This document shows, in pieces, positions 1 through 8,198 of a stretch of DNA of 64,000 nucleotides. Each line of letters starts with the position of its first letter. Positions within the stretch are counted from its first letter, which is position 1. A model generated the notes under the pieces. It did not search any database and was not told the origin of the DNA. It saw only the letters and a program-made list of their open reading frames with translations. A program made the translations under genes and the position numbers. Where the stretch lies: positions 53,332 through 117,331 of the forward strand of contig CAADYR010000093.1 in the NCBI GenBank assembly GCA_900753305.1. Direction: 5' to 3'. This stretch comes from Lachnospiraceae bacterium (GTDB taxonomy: Bacteria > Bacillota > Clostridia > Lachnospirales > Lachnospiraceae).

Positions 1-893
1 GACTGATTGATTTTGAATTCAATTGCCATGAACATACAGAACTGAATCAGGGTAATATGATCCAGAGACAGTTCTTCCGTTACAGAGAGATTGGCACAGA
101 GTGGAAAAACAGTTATCATATTATGCAGGACCATAGTGAAAGAACCTCCGTGCTGAATCAGAAAGAATCGTTATTATTAGACCCTAATAAAGAGTACGAG
201 ATCGAAGTAATCTGTGTTGTATATGATCCGACTGCTAAAAAAGTATACTGGCCGCAGGATGAGAGCTTGTTTGAAAACGGAAAAGGCTGGAGCGAAGCCG
301 GATTTACAAAAGGCTGGAGCGGAGATGATGTAACCGATCAGTCGCAGTATCAGAGAAATTATTATGTCGGAGCCAGCACCATTACCTTTGGAGAGAATAC
401 CCAGTGGGGCGTAGCTGATGGCAGCGAGACTTTTGGTTCATATGGCAAGGATAATCCAATCCCGCTTAAGGGTGGAGAATATGGACATAATAGTGACAGG
501 ATAGATATTGATCTGCTGACGAGATATTATAATGTGCAGAAGATGTTGACTCATTACAGAGGAGAAATCCAGCAGTTAACGAACGGTACATGGGTAACGA
601 TCGCAGATGGCAGTAATTATAACAGTATGGAACCAATCTATCATTTCGCACTGAATATGGCACAGTCTTCCGGTAATAAGCCGGTTAACTATTTATCAAC
701 GTATACAATTTACAATATTCATGCCCAAAATGAAGTTCAGGGAACCTACAGAATACTTCCGTATCTGTATGAGACAGATTTCTATGAGCAGAGTGGAGAT
801 CTGTTAAATCCGGTCTATACGCTGAAACCAAAGACTTTCAGATTGTATGAGTCAGAAGATGACGATTGCATCGTTTATTTCAAACTGAATTAA
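1..893 (+). CDS. 3' part of an unknown gene, cut by the window edge
   Basis: The reading frame is open from base 3 to the stop at 891-893, so the ATG at 57 is probably internal and the true start lies before the window. The visible part is about 296 residues, rich in Tyr, Asn, Gly and Asp, with no membrane segment in its last 278 residues. The composition suggests a beta-rich or extracellular protein, but I do not recognise the family. The next three genes (two small membrane proteins and a glycosyltransferase) suggest a cell-surface or polysaccharide locus. A hairpin terminator follows at 907-940, so this gene may end its own transcript. Confidence 0.6.
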   Translation, partial: LIDFEFNCHEHTELNQGNMIQRQFFRYREIGTEWKNSYHIMQDHSERTSVLNQKESLLLDPNKEYEIEVICVVYDPTAKKVYWPQDESLFENGKGWSEAGFTKGWSGDDVTDQSQYQRNYYVGASTITFGENTQWGVADGSETFGSYGKDNPIPLKGGEYGHNSDRIDIDLLTRYYNVQKMLTHYRGEIQQLTNGTWVTIADGSNYNSMEPIYHFALNMAQSSGNKPVNYLSTYTIYNIHAQNEVQGTYRILPYLYETDFYEQSGDLLNPVYTLKPKTFRLYESEDDDCIVYFKLN

Positions 894-906
894 TATTATC
901 ACCATA

Positions 907-940
907 ATGGCATTCGTCTGTTGGGACGGATGCCATTTGT
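907..940 (+). terminator. Rho-independent terminator after the first gene
   Basis: A 12-bp stem (ATGGCATTCGTC at 907-918 with GACGGATGCCAT at 925-936, one G-T pair) closes a 6-nt loop and is followed by a short, weak T tract (TTTGTGCTGTT). Confidence 0.65.
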
Positions 941-1035
941 GCTGTTAATGCTTTTTTCATGATTATGCCATTGTGAAAAGCAGAAAAATGCCATATAATA
1001 ACGATAGGTAAAGACTAAAGAGAAGGAGAATGGAC

Positions 1036-1506
1036 ATGAGCCTGCCGGTAGTTATTGGTATTTTATTGATTTATGTTGCAATTGTGATTATGACAATGTA
1101 TGATGCGAAACGTAAGTGCGCCGAGAGTTTTATTTGGAATCCTGATCAGAAGGAAATGGAGGGACTTAAGGTATATGATGAACAGCCCGACAAAGACGGA
1201 GACAGGCTGTTTATTCATGCCGGGCATACGCTGTATCATGTAAGACTGTATACGAATGGCGCAAGCCGTAAAGTAGATTTTCTGAAAGATATTCTTACAG
1301 ATAAGGAGGGTATCATATTACGTCTGGATTCACTGGAGAGTATGTCTACCTATACATTGATCTGTGAGAATGAGGCATATATGCAGTGCGAGATTCCAAT
1401 CACTTACCATGGCAAGGCCGGGGACGTTTTACCGGCATCATATCGTTTTACATGGAAGTCTATTGTGTATTTTATGCTGCTTGGTGTGGCAAAATATCGT
1501 CCATAG
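1036..1506 (+). CDS. small membrane-anchored protein of unknown function
   Basis: 156 residues. An N-terminal hydrophobic helix (about residues 4-20) is followed by a soluble domain with no motif I recognise and a second, weaker hydrophobic stretch near the C-terminus. The start at 1036 is preferred over the ATG at 1030 because the AAGGAG ribosome site at 1023-1028 leaves 7 nt to 1036 but only 1 nt to 1030. It lies 51 bp before another small membrane protein and in the same direction as the glycosyltransferase at 2136, so a role in envelope glycan assembly is possible but only inferred from context. Confidence 0.6.
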   Translation: MSLPVVIGILLIYVAIVIMTMYDAKRKCAESFIWNPDQKEMEGLKVYDEQPDKDGDRLFIHAGHTLYHVRLYTNGASRKVDFLKDILTDKEGIILRLDSLESMSTYTLICENEAYMQCEIPITYHGKAGDVLPASYRFTWKSIVYFMLLGVAKYRP

Positions 1507-1557
1507 GATGGTATAACAAATTTATTATGAAAAGGAATTAAGATAAGGGTCAAAGTT

Positions 1558-2121
1558 TTGGAAGGAAAGCAATATAAGAAAATCATACAGGCTGCTGTAA
1601 TCGTGCTGGCAGCCTGTATTATATGTAATTTAATCCCCGGATTGGGATGGAACAGGTATGTGACGGTAAAACAGGCTGTTACGCAGGATATGCCCACAGA
1701 GGTGGAAGTCATGGCGCAATATGGACAGATCAGTAGTCTGAAGATCAAGGCAGATACATCAATGGCATCAGCAGAAACTACCATGACAATAGAACTGTAT
1801 GACGATAATGAAAATATGATTTTCAGAAATCAGATTCCATTAAAGGAATTATCGGTATATGAGTGGCAAAATATAGCAACGGATCTATACGTTACGGCAG
1901 GAGAAAACTACAGATTGAAGCTTTATACGAATCAGGATTCTGAAATATTGCCACAGGCTTATCTGTATGGAATCAGATGCAGATATTGTGTGCCTTTTAA
2001 CACAAAAGATTATCTGCCATATCAGGTGTTGGTTGTGTTCGTGGCATTACTTATGATCATGTCCACGAACAGAAAGCATGGGAAAGATGGAAGTTTCAAC
2101 ATGAATCCGGGTAACAGTTAA
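1558..2121 (+). CDS. membrane protein with an extracytoplasmic domain, unknown function
   Basis: 187 residues, apparently starting at a TTG codon 9 nt after AAGGG; no ATG is available until about residue 42, past the first membrane helix. A helix at about residues 8-28 and another at about 150-167 bracket a region of roughly 120 residues that looks beta-rich and probably sits outside the membrane. A short basic, polar tail follows. The stop is 14 bp before the glycosyltransferase start, which has an AGGAGGAG-like site, so the two are very likely co-transcribed. Family not recognised; a partner role in surface-glycan synthesis is an inference. Confidence 0.55.
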   Translation: MEGKQYKKIIQAAVIVLAACIICNLIPGLGWNRYVTVKQAVTQDMPTEVEVMAQYGQISSLKIKADTSMASAETTMTIELYDDNENMIFRNQIPLKELSVYEWQNIATDLYVTAGENYRLKLYTNQDSEILPQAYLYGIRCRYCVPFNTKDYLPYQVLVVFVALLMIMSTNRKHGKDGSFNMNPGNS

Positions 2122-2135
2122 CAGGAGGAGCAGGT

Positions 2136-3506
2136 ATGAATCCCGCAGTGAGTATTATTGTGCCTGTATATAATGCCCAGAAGACGGTCAGTCGTTGTAT
2201 CGAGAGCATTATCAATCAGGAGTTTGAGGATTTTGAATTATGGCTGATCGATGATGGAAGTCAGGATGATTCAGGACGTATTTGTGATGAGTATGCTGCA
2301 CAGGATCACAGGATCAAGGTAATCCACAAGGAGAATTCCGGAGTGTCAGACAGCCGTAATGCGGCTCTGGAACTGGCAAAAGGTGAATATATTCAGTTCT
2401 TGGACAGCGATGACTGGATCACAACAGATGCAACGAGTCTGTTCTACAAGGCTGCTATGGAACATCATTGTGATATGGTAATTTCGGATTTCTACAGGGT
2501 GGTAGGACAGAGGGTATCTCATAAAGGAGATATTGATGATGATGTGATCATGACCAGAGAGGATTTTGCCTCTCATATGATGGAAAATCCTGCTGATTTC
2601 TATTATGGTGTACTTTGGAACAAATTTTTCAAAAGGGATTTGATCGAGAAATATCATCTTCGTATGGACAGCAGTATCAGTTGGTGCGAAGATTTTATGT
2701 TCAATCTGGAATATATCAGGCATGCAGAGAGTTTCTATGCCCTGAGAGTACCGATTTATTATTATGTAAAGACCAAAGGGTCTCTGGCCAGTCAGGGAAT
2801 GAGTCTGACCAAAACGATCAGCATGAAAAAGATGGTCTTTGCATACTATCATAATTTTTATAAGGCCATACTGACAGAAGAGGATTATGAGAAGAACAGA
2901 TTACAGGTGTATCGTTTCCTGCTGGATGCGGCAAGTGACGGCATGGTTCCCCCTGTCCTTAGAAGTACCAAAAAACTTGGGGATGAAAGGACAAGCGTAT
3001 GTACCATTGATGTAGAAGGTGAAGGTATTCTGATGGATGAGTACCGCGACAGGAAACTTCTGGATCATTATCTGGAACCGATCGCACTGAAGAATGATCT
3101 GCAATTACAGGATATCAGGCTTGTCATGTATCTGAGTCAGCCACACAAGATCAGCAGTCGCAGGGAACTGATGGATTATACCAATATGACCAAGAATACA
3201 TTATCAGCGTCTTTGCAGAAACTTATTGCAAAAGGAATCGTAAAAATAGAAGAATTGCGTGTTCCTGTGCAGACAGAAGAATCTGCAGAAATAAATGTCT
3301 CCAAAAAGACGACCAAACGCAGAAAGACAGTCAGAAAACTGGAGATAACACTGCTGCCGGCAGCAGATCCTATTCTCAGGAGTCTTTCCATGGCAGAGAA
3401 TGACTATGAACAGGCGAGGTATGCCGGATTAAGTGAAGAAGAAATTGTACAATATGCATATTTAAGTGCTAAAATAAAAGAGAATGTTCAAAAGATTCTT
3501 GTGTAA
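2136..3506 (+). CDS. GT2 glycosyltransferase fused to a MarR-like winged-helix domain
   Basis: 456 residues. Residues 1 to about 230 are a GT-A family 2 glycosyltransferase: SIIVPVYNA at the N-terminus, the nucleotide-binding IDDGSQDDSG around 38-47, and a DSDDW metal/nucleotide motif at 90-94. Such enzymes transfer a sugar from a nucleotide donor to a lipid or glycan acceptor. After a linker, residues about 322-415 read like a MarR-type winged helix: a helix-rich start, an LSxP turn, a helix-turn-helix near 340-372 (LMDYTNMTKNTLSASL) and a wing containing a basic KKTTKRRK stretch. GT2 enzymes of about 300-350 residues normally lack this. The function of the added domain is unknown; it could bind DNA or simply mediate protein contacts. 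Confidence 0.8.
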   Translation: MNPAVSIIVPVYNAQKTVSRCIESIINQEFEDFELWLIDDGSQDDSGRICDEYAAQDHRIKVIHKENSGVSDSRNAALELAKGEYIQFLDSDDWITTDATSLFYKAAMEHHCDMVISDFYRVVGQRVSHKGDIDDDVIMTREDFASHMMENPADFYYGVLWNKFFKRDLIEKYHLRMDSSISWCEDFMFNLEYIRHAESFYALRVPIYYYVKTKGSLASQGMSLTKTISMKKMVFAYYHNFYKAILTEEDYEKNRLQVYRFLLDAASDGMVPPVLRSTKKLGDERTSVCTIDVEGEGILMDEYRDRKLLDHYLEPIALKNDLQLQDIRLVMYLSQPHKISSRRELMDYTNMTKNTLSASLQKLIAKGIVKIEELRVPVQTEESAEINVSKKTTKRRKTVRKLEITLLPAADPILRSLSMAENDYEQARYAGLSEEEIVQYAYLSAKIKENVQKILV

Positions 3507-3538
3507 AAGGAATTGAAAGAAAGGTATTGGTGAAATAA

Positions 3539-4432
3539 ATGCAGGAAGTAACAAGAGGATATTATGTAGGTGAGCGTGCACTTTTTGGCGCAAAAGATAT
3601 GAAAATAAGTGAGGCTGTTTTTGCAGAAGGGGAGTCTCCATTAAAAGAAAGTTCGGATATTGAACTGTATCGTTGTCTGTTCAAATGGAAATATCCACTC
3701 TGGTACAGCAAAAATATTTTAGTAAAGGACAGCACATTATTCGATATGGCGCGTGCAGGTATCTGGTATACAGATAATATCCGCATGGAGAATACGATTG
3801 TGGAAGCACCGAAAAATTTCAGAAGATGTAATGGTGTGGAATTGAAAAAGGTATCTTTCCCCTATGCATCAGAGACATTATGGAATTGCGAAAATGTCAC
3901 AATGGAACAGGTCATTGCAAGAGGTGATTATTTTGCAATGAACTGTAGCAATATGAAGATACGTGATTTTGAGCTGGATGGAAATTACAGCTTTGACGGC
4001 GTAAAAAATGTGGAAGTACACAATGCCAGAATGTTGTCCAAGGATGCATTCTGGAACAGCGATCATGTGACTGTGTATGATTCCTTTATATCCGGGGAAT
4101 ATCTGGGTTGGAATGCAAAGAACCTGACACTGATCAACTGTACGATCGAAAGTTTACAGGGGATGTGTTATATCAATAATCTGACAATGAAGAACTGCAG
4201 ACTGATCAACACTACTCTGGCTTTTGAATATTCCAGTGTGGATGCGCAGATAGACGGAGCCATCAACAGTGTATTTAATCCCGGATCAGGAACGATCCAG
4301 GCTGATTATATAGAAGAACTGATCATGGAAAAGGACAAGGTAGATCCTGGCAGGACAACGATCAAGTGTACAAATGGAATCGGTAAGGAAACTCAGAAGT
4401 TTGTAACAGGAGGAAATGTACATGAAGTATGA
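3539..4432 (+). CDS. DUF3737 family protein
   Basis: 297 residues. The N-terminus (TRGYYVGERALFGAKD, then ESPLKESSDIELYRC) and the run of short, irregular repeats with N-x-x-I/V-x-N patterns match the DUF3737 family as I know it. The pattern resembles a right-handed parallel beta-helix. Biochemical function is not established for the family. The start follows AGAAAGGTAT at 3518-3527, a ribosome-site context that recurs in this window. The last 11 bp overlap the start of the downstream MalY-type gene, so the two are translated from one message. Confidence 0.8.
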   Translation: MQEVTRGYYVGERALFGAKDMKISEAVFAEGESPLKESSDIELYRCLFKWKYPLWYSKNILVKDSTLFDMARAGIWYTDNIRMENTIVEAPKNFRRCNGVELKKVSFPYASETLWNCENVTMEQVIARGDYFAMNCSNMKIRDFELDGNYSFDGVKNVEVHNARMLSKDAFWNSDHVTVYDSFISGEYLGWNAKNLTLINCTIESLQGMCYINNLTMKNCRLINTTLAFEYSSVDAQIDGAINSVFNPGSGTIQADYIEELIMEKDKVDPGRTTIKCTNGIGKETQKFVTGGNVHEV

Positions 4433-5912
4433 TTTTGACAGCGTTGTAGATAGAAAAGGCACATATTCCATAAAGTGGGAAGTAGAACCCGGTGAACTGC
4501 CAATGTGGGTCGCAGACATGGACTTTAAAACAGCGCCTGCTATTATAGAGGCGATGGGAAAAAGACTGGAACATGGTGTCTATGGCTACACCTATGTTCC
4601 ACAGGAGTGGAATGACGCATATATTAACTGGTGGAGAGACAGGCATCATATAGAAATAGAATCAGACTGGCTGATGTTCTGTACAGGAGTGATACCTGCT
4701 ATTTCCAGTTGTGTGCGTAAACTGACGACACCGGCTGAGAATGTACTGGTAATGACACCGGTTTATAATACATTTTATAATTCCATTCTTAACAATGGAA
4801 GAAATGTACTGGAATGCCCGCTTGTATATGAAAATCATAAATATCATATTGATTACAATGATCTGGAGAAAAAGCTGGCAGATCCCCAGACATCAATGAT
4901 GATTCTGTGCAACCCTCATAATCCTGTGGGTAAGATTTGGGACAGGCAGACACTGGCTCATATTGGTGAGTTATGTGCCAGACATCATGTAATCGTACTT
5001 GCAGATGAAATTCATTGTGATCTGACAATGCCAGGGTATGAGTATATACCATTTGCATCCGTAAACGAGACTTGCCGTAACAATTCGGTTACCTGTCTGG
5101 CTCCCACCAAGACTTTTAATATGGCGGGGATTCAGACTGCGGCTATTATGGTACCTGATCCTTACTTACGTCATAAGGTATGGAGGGGGATCAACACGGA
5201 TGAAGTGGCAGAACCTAATGTATTTGCAGTAACAGCAGCAATTGCAGCTTTCACGGAAGGTGGAGAATGGCTGGATGAGCTTCGTGCATATATTAAACAG
5301 GGCAAGGATCTGGTAAAGAGTTATCTGGCAGAGCATTTGCCACAGATTCAGGTAGTTTCGGAGGATGCCACCTATCTGTTATGGCTCGACTGTTCAGCAG
5401 TTACTTCTGATTCCGAAGAGTTTGCAGAGTTTATTCGTAAGAATACAGGGCTTTTCCTGACAGGCGGATATCAGTACAGAGGAAATGGTACAGGTTTTGT
5501 CAGATTAAACATTGCGTGTCCTCATTCTGTGATCGAAGATGGACTGAGACGTTTCAAACAGGGAGTAGAGGCATATAGCGGTCAGCCAAAAGAGAAAACG
5601 CATACGAGCAGTGTATACAGTCAGAAGAAATCTACACCTGTAAGTACCACACCTCAGTCAGTGTATGCTGATAAGCAGGAAGAGGAATTTAAACTGGATG
5701 ATGGTCTGCTTGCTTTTCTGGAGGCAGATTCTTATGAGAAAAAGCTGGAGATACTGAGTAATCTGCATGCGACGATTACCAATGCCATGATCGATACAAT
5801 GGCAGTCAGTCTGGATATTGAAGTAAAGGACGGAGATTTAGAGCAACGCTACAGTGAGATATTGAACTGTCTGTTGACAATGGAGCGTTTTGAATGTAAC
5901 CGTCTGAGATAG
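4422..5912 (+). CDS. MalY/PatB-type PLP aminotransferase (putative cystathionine beta-lyase) with an extra C-terminal domain
   Basis: About 496 residues. Residues 1 to about 390 are a fold-type I PLP enzyme of the MalY/PatB group: the N-terminal WVADMDF motif, CNPHNPVGKIW, LADEIHCDL (PLP-ring Asp) and APTKTFNMAG carrying the Schiff-base lysine. This group usually cleaves cystathionine or cysteine C-S bonds. A Ser/Thr/Gln-rich linker (about 390-425) and a helical domain of about 65 residues follow; both are absent from ordinary MalY proteins of about 390 residues. The start at 4422 is preferred over 4416 because AGGAGG at 4408-4413 leaves 8 nt rather than 2. It overlaps the DUF3737 gene and precedes mutY by 14 bp. 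Confidence 0.85.
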   Translation: MKYDFDSVVDRKGTYSIKWEVEPGELPMWVADMDFKTAPAIIEAMGKRLEHGVYGYTYVPQEWNDAYINWWRDRHHIEIESDWLMFCTGVIPAISSCVRKLTTPAENVLVMTPVYNTFYNSILNNGRNVLECPLVYENHKYHIDYNDLEKKLADPQTSMMILCNPHNPVGKIWDRQTLAHIGELCARHHVIVLADEIHCDLTMPGYEYIPFASVNETCRNNSVTCLAPTKTFNMAGIQTAAIMVPDPYLRHKVWRGINTDEVAEPNVFAVTAAIAAFTEGGEWLDELRAYIKQGKDLVKSYLAEHLPQIQVVSEDATYLLWLDCSAVTSDSEEFAEFIRKNTGLFLTGGYQYRGNGTGFVRLNIACPHSVIEDGLRRFKQGVEAYSGQPKEKTHTSSVYSQKKSTPVSTTPQSVYADKQEEEFKLDDGLLAFLEADSYEKKLEILSNLHATITNAMIDTMAVSLDIEVKDGDLEQRYSEILNCLLTMERFECNRLR

Positions 5913-5926
5913 AAAGGTATTAAAAT

Positions 5927-7021
5927 ATGGATTCATTTAAGTTGGAACAGATCGTGGAACCACTTCTTGGCTGGTTCGGTTCCCATGCGAGGATATTGCC
6001 ATGGAGAGAGGAACCGACTGCCTATCGGGTATGGGTATCAGAAATCATGCTCCAACAGACCAGAGTGGAAGCTGTCAAACCATATTATGAGAGGTTTATG
6101 AATGCATTGCCGGATGTTGAAGCACTGGCACGGGCAGATGAAGAGACATTGCTGAAGCTGTGGGAAGGATTGGGATATTATAACCGTGTCCGTAATCTGG
6201 GAAAAGCGGCAGGGCAGGTAATGGAACAGTATAATGGAATCATTCCTGATGAATATGACGAATTATGTAAACTGGCAGGAATTGGCAGCTATACGGCAGG
6301 TGCGGTGGCATCAATTGCTTATGGAAAGCCTGTTCCTGCTGTAGATGGTAATGTATTGCGCGTTATATCCCGGGTGCGCATGGATGATGGAGATATCATG
6401 CAGGCAAAAGTGCGAAAGCGCGTAGAAGAGGATCTGCGCCGCATCATGCCACAGGGACGAAGCGGAGCTTTTAATCAGGCTTTGATGGAACTGGGGGCGA
6501 TTGTCTGTATTCCGAATGGAGAGCCCAAATGTATGGAATGTCCATGGGAGAGTTTCTGCATGGCACATGCGAATCAATGTATGAGTCAGTATCCCAGGAA
6601 AACACCAAAGAAAGCCAGAACAATAGAATACAAGACCGTACTGGTATTACAGGATGCACAAAAGGCTGCTTTGCAGAAAAGACCTGACAAGGGACTTCTG
6701 GCGGGAATGTATGAGTTTCCCTGGCTTGAAGGAACACAAAATGAAGATTATGTGTTAAACTATCTGAAAGGAATAGGACTGCATGCAGTCAGAATACAGA
6801 AATTAGAGAACAGCAGACATATATTCACGCACAAGGAATGGCATATGACAGGTTATGCTGTGAGAGTGGATGAGCTGGAGAATAATACGGCAGATAATCT
6901 GATCTTTGTAGATAAGGAAGAGGCAGAGGAACGTTATGCCATTCCTTCTGCATATGCAGCATATACGAAATATCTGCAGATCAGGCAAGGCAGTGAGAAA
7001 TTAAAAGGACTAGGAGAGTAA
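5927..7021 (+). CDS. mutY: A/G-specific adenine DNA glycosylase
   Basis: 364 residues, the usual length. MutY removes adenine mispaired with 8-oxoguanine or guanine in base-excision repair. Visible are the SEIMLQQTRVEAV motif with catalytic Glu39, the helix-hairpin-helix LAGIGSYTAGAVAS, the active-site Asp in AVDGNVLRV (Asp140) and four cysteines for a [4Fe-4S] cluster spaced C-x7-C-x2-C-x5-C; E. coli has x6 in the first gap. The C-terminal third is the NUDIX-like domain that reads 8-oxoG. The ribosome site is AGAAAGG at 5911-5917. It sits between the MalY-like gene and a glycosyltransferase with tiny gaps, so it is probably in their operon. Confidence 0.95.
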   Translation: MDSFKLEQIVEPLLGWFGSHARILPWREEPTAYRVWVSEIMLQQTRVEAVKPYYERFMNALPDVEALARADEETLLKLWEGLGYYNRVRNLGKAAGQVMEQYNGIIPDEYDELCKLAGIGSYTAGAVASIAYGKPVPAVDGNVLRVISRVRMDDGDIMQAKVRKRVEEDLRRIMPQGRSGAFNQALMELGAIVCIPNGEPKCMECPWESFCMAHANQCMSQYPRKTPKKARTIEYKTVLVLQDAQKAALQKRPDKGLLAGMYEFPWLEGTQNEDYVLNYLKGIGLHAVRIQKLENSRHIFTHKEWHMTGYAVRVDELENNTADNLIFVDKEEAEERYAIPSAYAAYTKYLQIRQGSEKLKGLGE

Positions 7022-7025
7022 CGGT

Positions 7026-8051
7026 ATGAAATTATTATCTATAGCAATTCCATGTTATAATTCAGCAGCATATATGAGACGCTGCATTGATTCTTTATTG
7101 CCCGGTGGTGAAGATGTGGAGATCATGATCGTAAATGATGGATCTACAGATGATACACTGCATATTGCAGAGGAATACAGAGAACGTTTTCCAAGTATGA
7201 TCAAAGTAATCGATAAGAAAAATGGCGGCCATGGTTCCGCGGTAAATGCAGGGATCAAGAATGCTACCGGACTTTTTTACAAAGTTGTTGACAGTGATGA
7301 CTGGGTAAACCAGAGCGCTTATATGCAGATACTGGGTGTTTTGAAAGAAATCATACGCGATGGCAAGTCACTGGATATGATGATCAGTAACTTCGTGTAT
7401 GAGAAAGAAGGAGAAGAACGCAAAAAGGTAATGAAATATCATCATGCACTTCCCCAGAACCAGATCTTTACATGGAAAGATGTGAAGCATTTTCATGTAG
7501 GTCAGTATATTCTGATGCATTCGGTCATTTACAGGACAAACCTGCTCAGAGAATGTGGATTGGAGCTTCCGGAGCATACTTTCTATGTGGATAACATCTT
7601 TGTATTTAACCCACTGCCATATGTTAAGACCATGTATTATCTGGATGTGAATTTCTATCGTTATTATATTGGAAGAACAGACCAGTCTGTCAATGAACAG
7701 GTCATGATCAGACGTATAGATCAGCAGATCAAGGTCAATAAACTTATGGTAGACTATTATGTAGAAGAGATGCCGCGTATTCATGCCAATGTGAAAGTAA
7801 AGAGGTATATGCGCAATTATCTGGATATCATAACTACGGTATCTTCTGTATTGCTGATCCGTTCTGAATTGGAAGAGAATCTGGAGAAGAAGAAGGAACT
7901 GTGGGCATATATTAAGGAAAAAGACAAATGGTTATGGGCGCGACTTCGTTATGGTCTGCTTGGAAATGCCATGAACCTGCCAGGTAAGGGAGGCAGAAAA
8001 ATTTCCGTTGATGGATATAAAATTTGTCAGCGTATTTTCCATTTTAATTAA
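7026..8051 (+). CDS. family 2 glycosyltransferase
   Basis: 341 residues, cytoplasmic GT-A fold. SIAIPCYNSAAYMRRCIDSL, then IVNDGSTDDT (nucleotide-binding Asp) and VDSDDWVN (DxD-type motif) identify a GT2 enzyme that transfers a sugar from a nucleotide sugar. HGSAVNAGI is the usual second GT2 block. The acceptor cannot be told from sequence. No membrane helices are evident, so it probably works at the inner face of the membrane. It starts 4 bp after the mutY stop and is followed by a strong promoter for glyA, so it ends the upstream operon. Confidence 0.88.
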   Translation: MKLLSIAIPCYNSAAYMRRCIDSLLPGGEDVEIMIVNDGSTDDTLHIAEEYRERFPSMIKVIDKKNGGHGSAVNAGIKNATGLFYKVVDSDDWVNQSAYMQILGVLKEIIRDGKSLDMMISNFVYEKEGEERKKVMKYHHALPQNQIFTWKDVKHFHVGQYILMHSVIYRTNLLRECGLELPEHTFYVDNIFVFNPLPYVKTMYYLDVNFYRYYIGRTDQSVNEQVMIRRIDQQIKVNKLMVDYYVEEMPRIHANVKVKRYMRNYLDIITTVSSVLLIRSELEENLEKKKELWAYIKEKDKWLWARLRYGLLGNAMNLPGKGGRKISVDGYKICQRIFHFN

Positions 8052-8057
8052 AAACAC

Positions 8058-8086
8058 TTGTCAAAGAGAAAAAATCTGATTATAAT
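8058..8086 (+). promoter_or_regulatory. sigma-A promoter for glyA
   Basis: TTGTCA (8058-8063), 17-nt spacer, TATAAT (8081-8086). This leaves a leader of about 105 nt before glyA. I see no glycine riboswitch in that leader. Confidence 0.75.
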
Positions 8087-8198
8087 CAAGAATAAAAAGT
8101 TTAATACTGTATAGCTATGAAGTGGTGAATTATAAAACGTACATAATGAGCGCTGATACTGCATACGGTAAGATTATGATTAGAGTGGAGGATATGGC

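Noticed and set aside
8087..8198. Possible riboswitch in the glyA leader
   Set aside because: The roughly 110 nt are AT-rich and contain neither a glycine aptamer nor a terminator-type switch.
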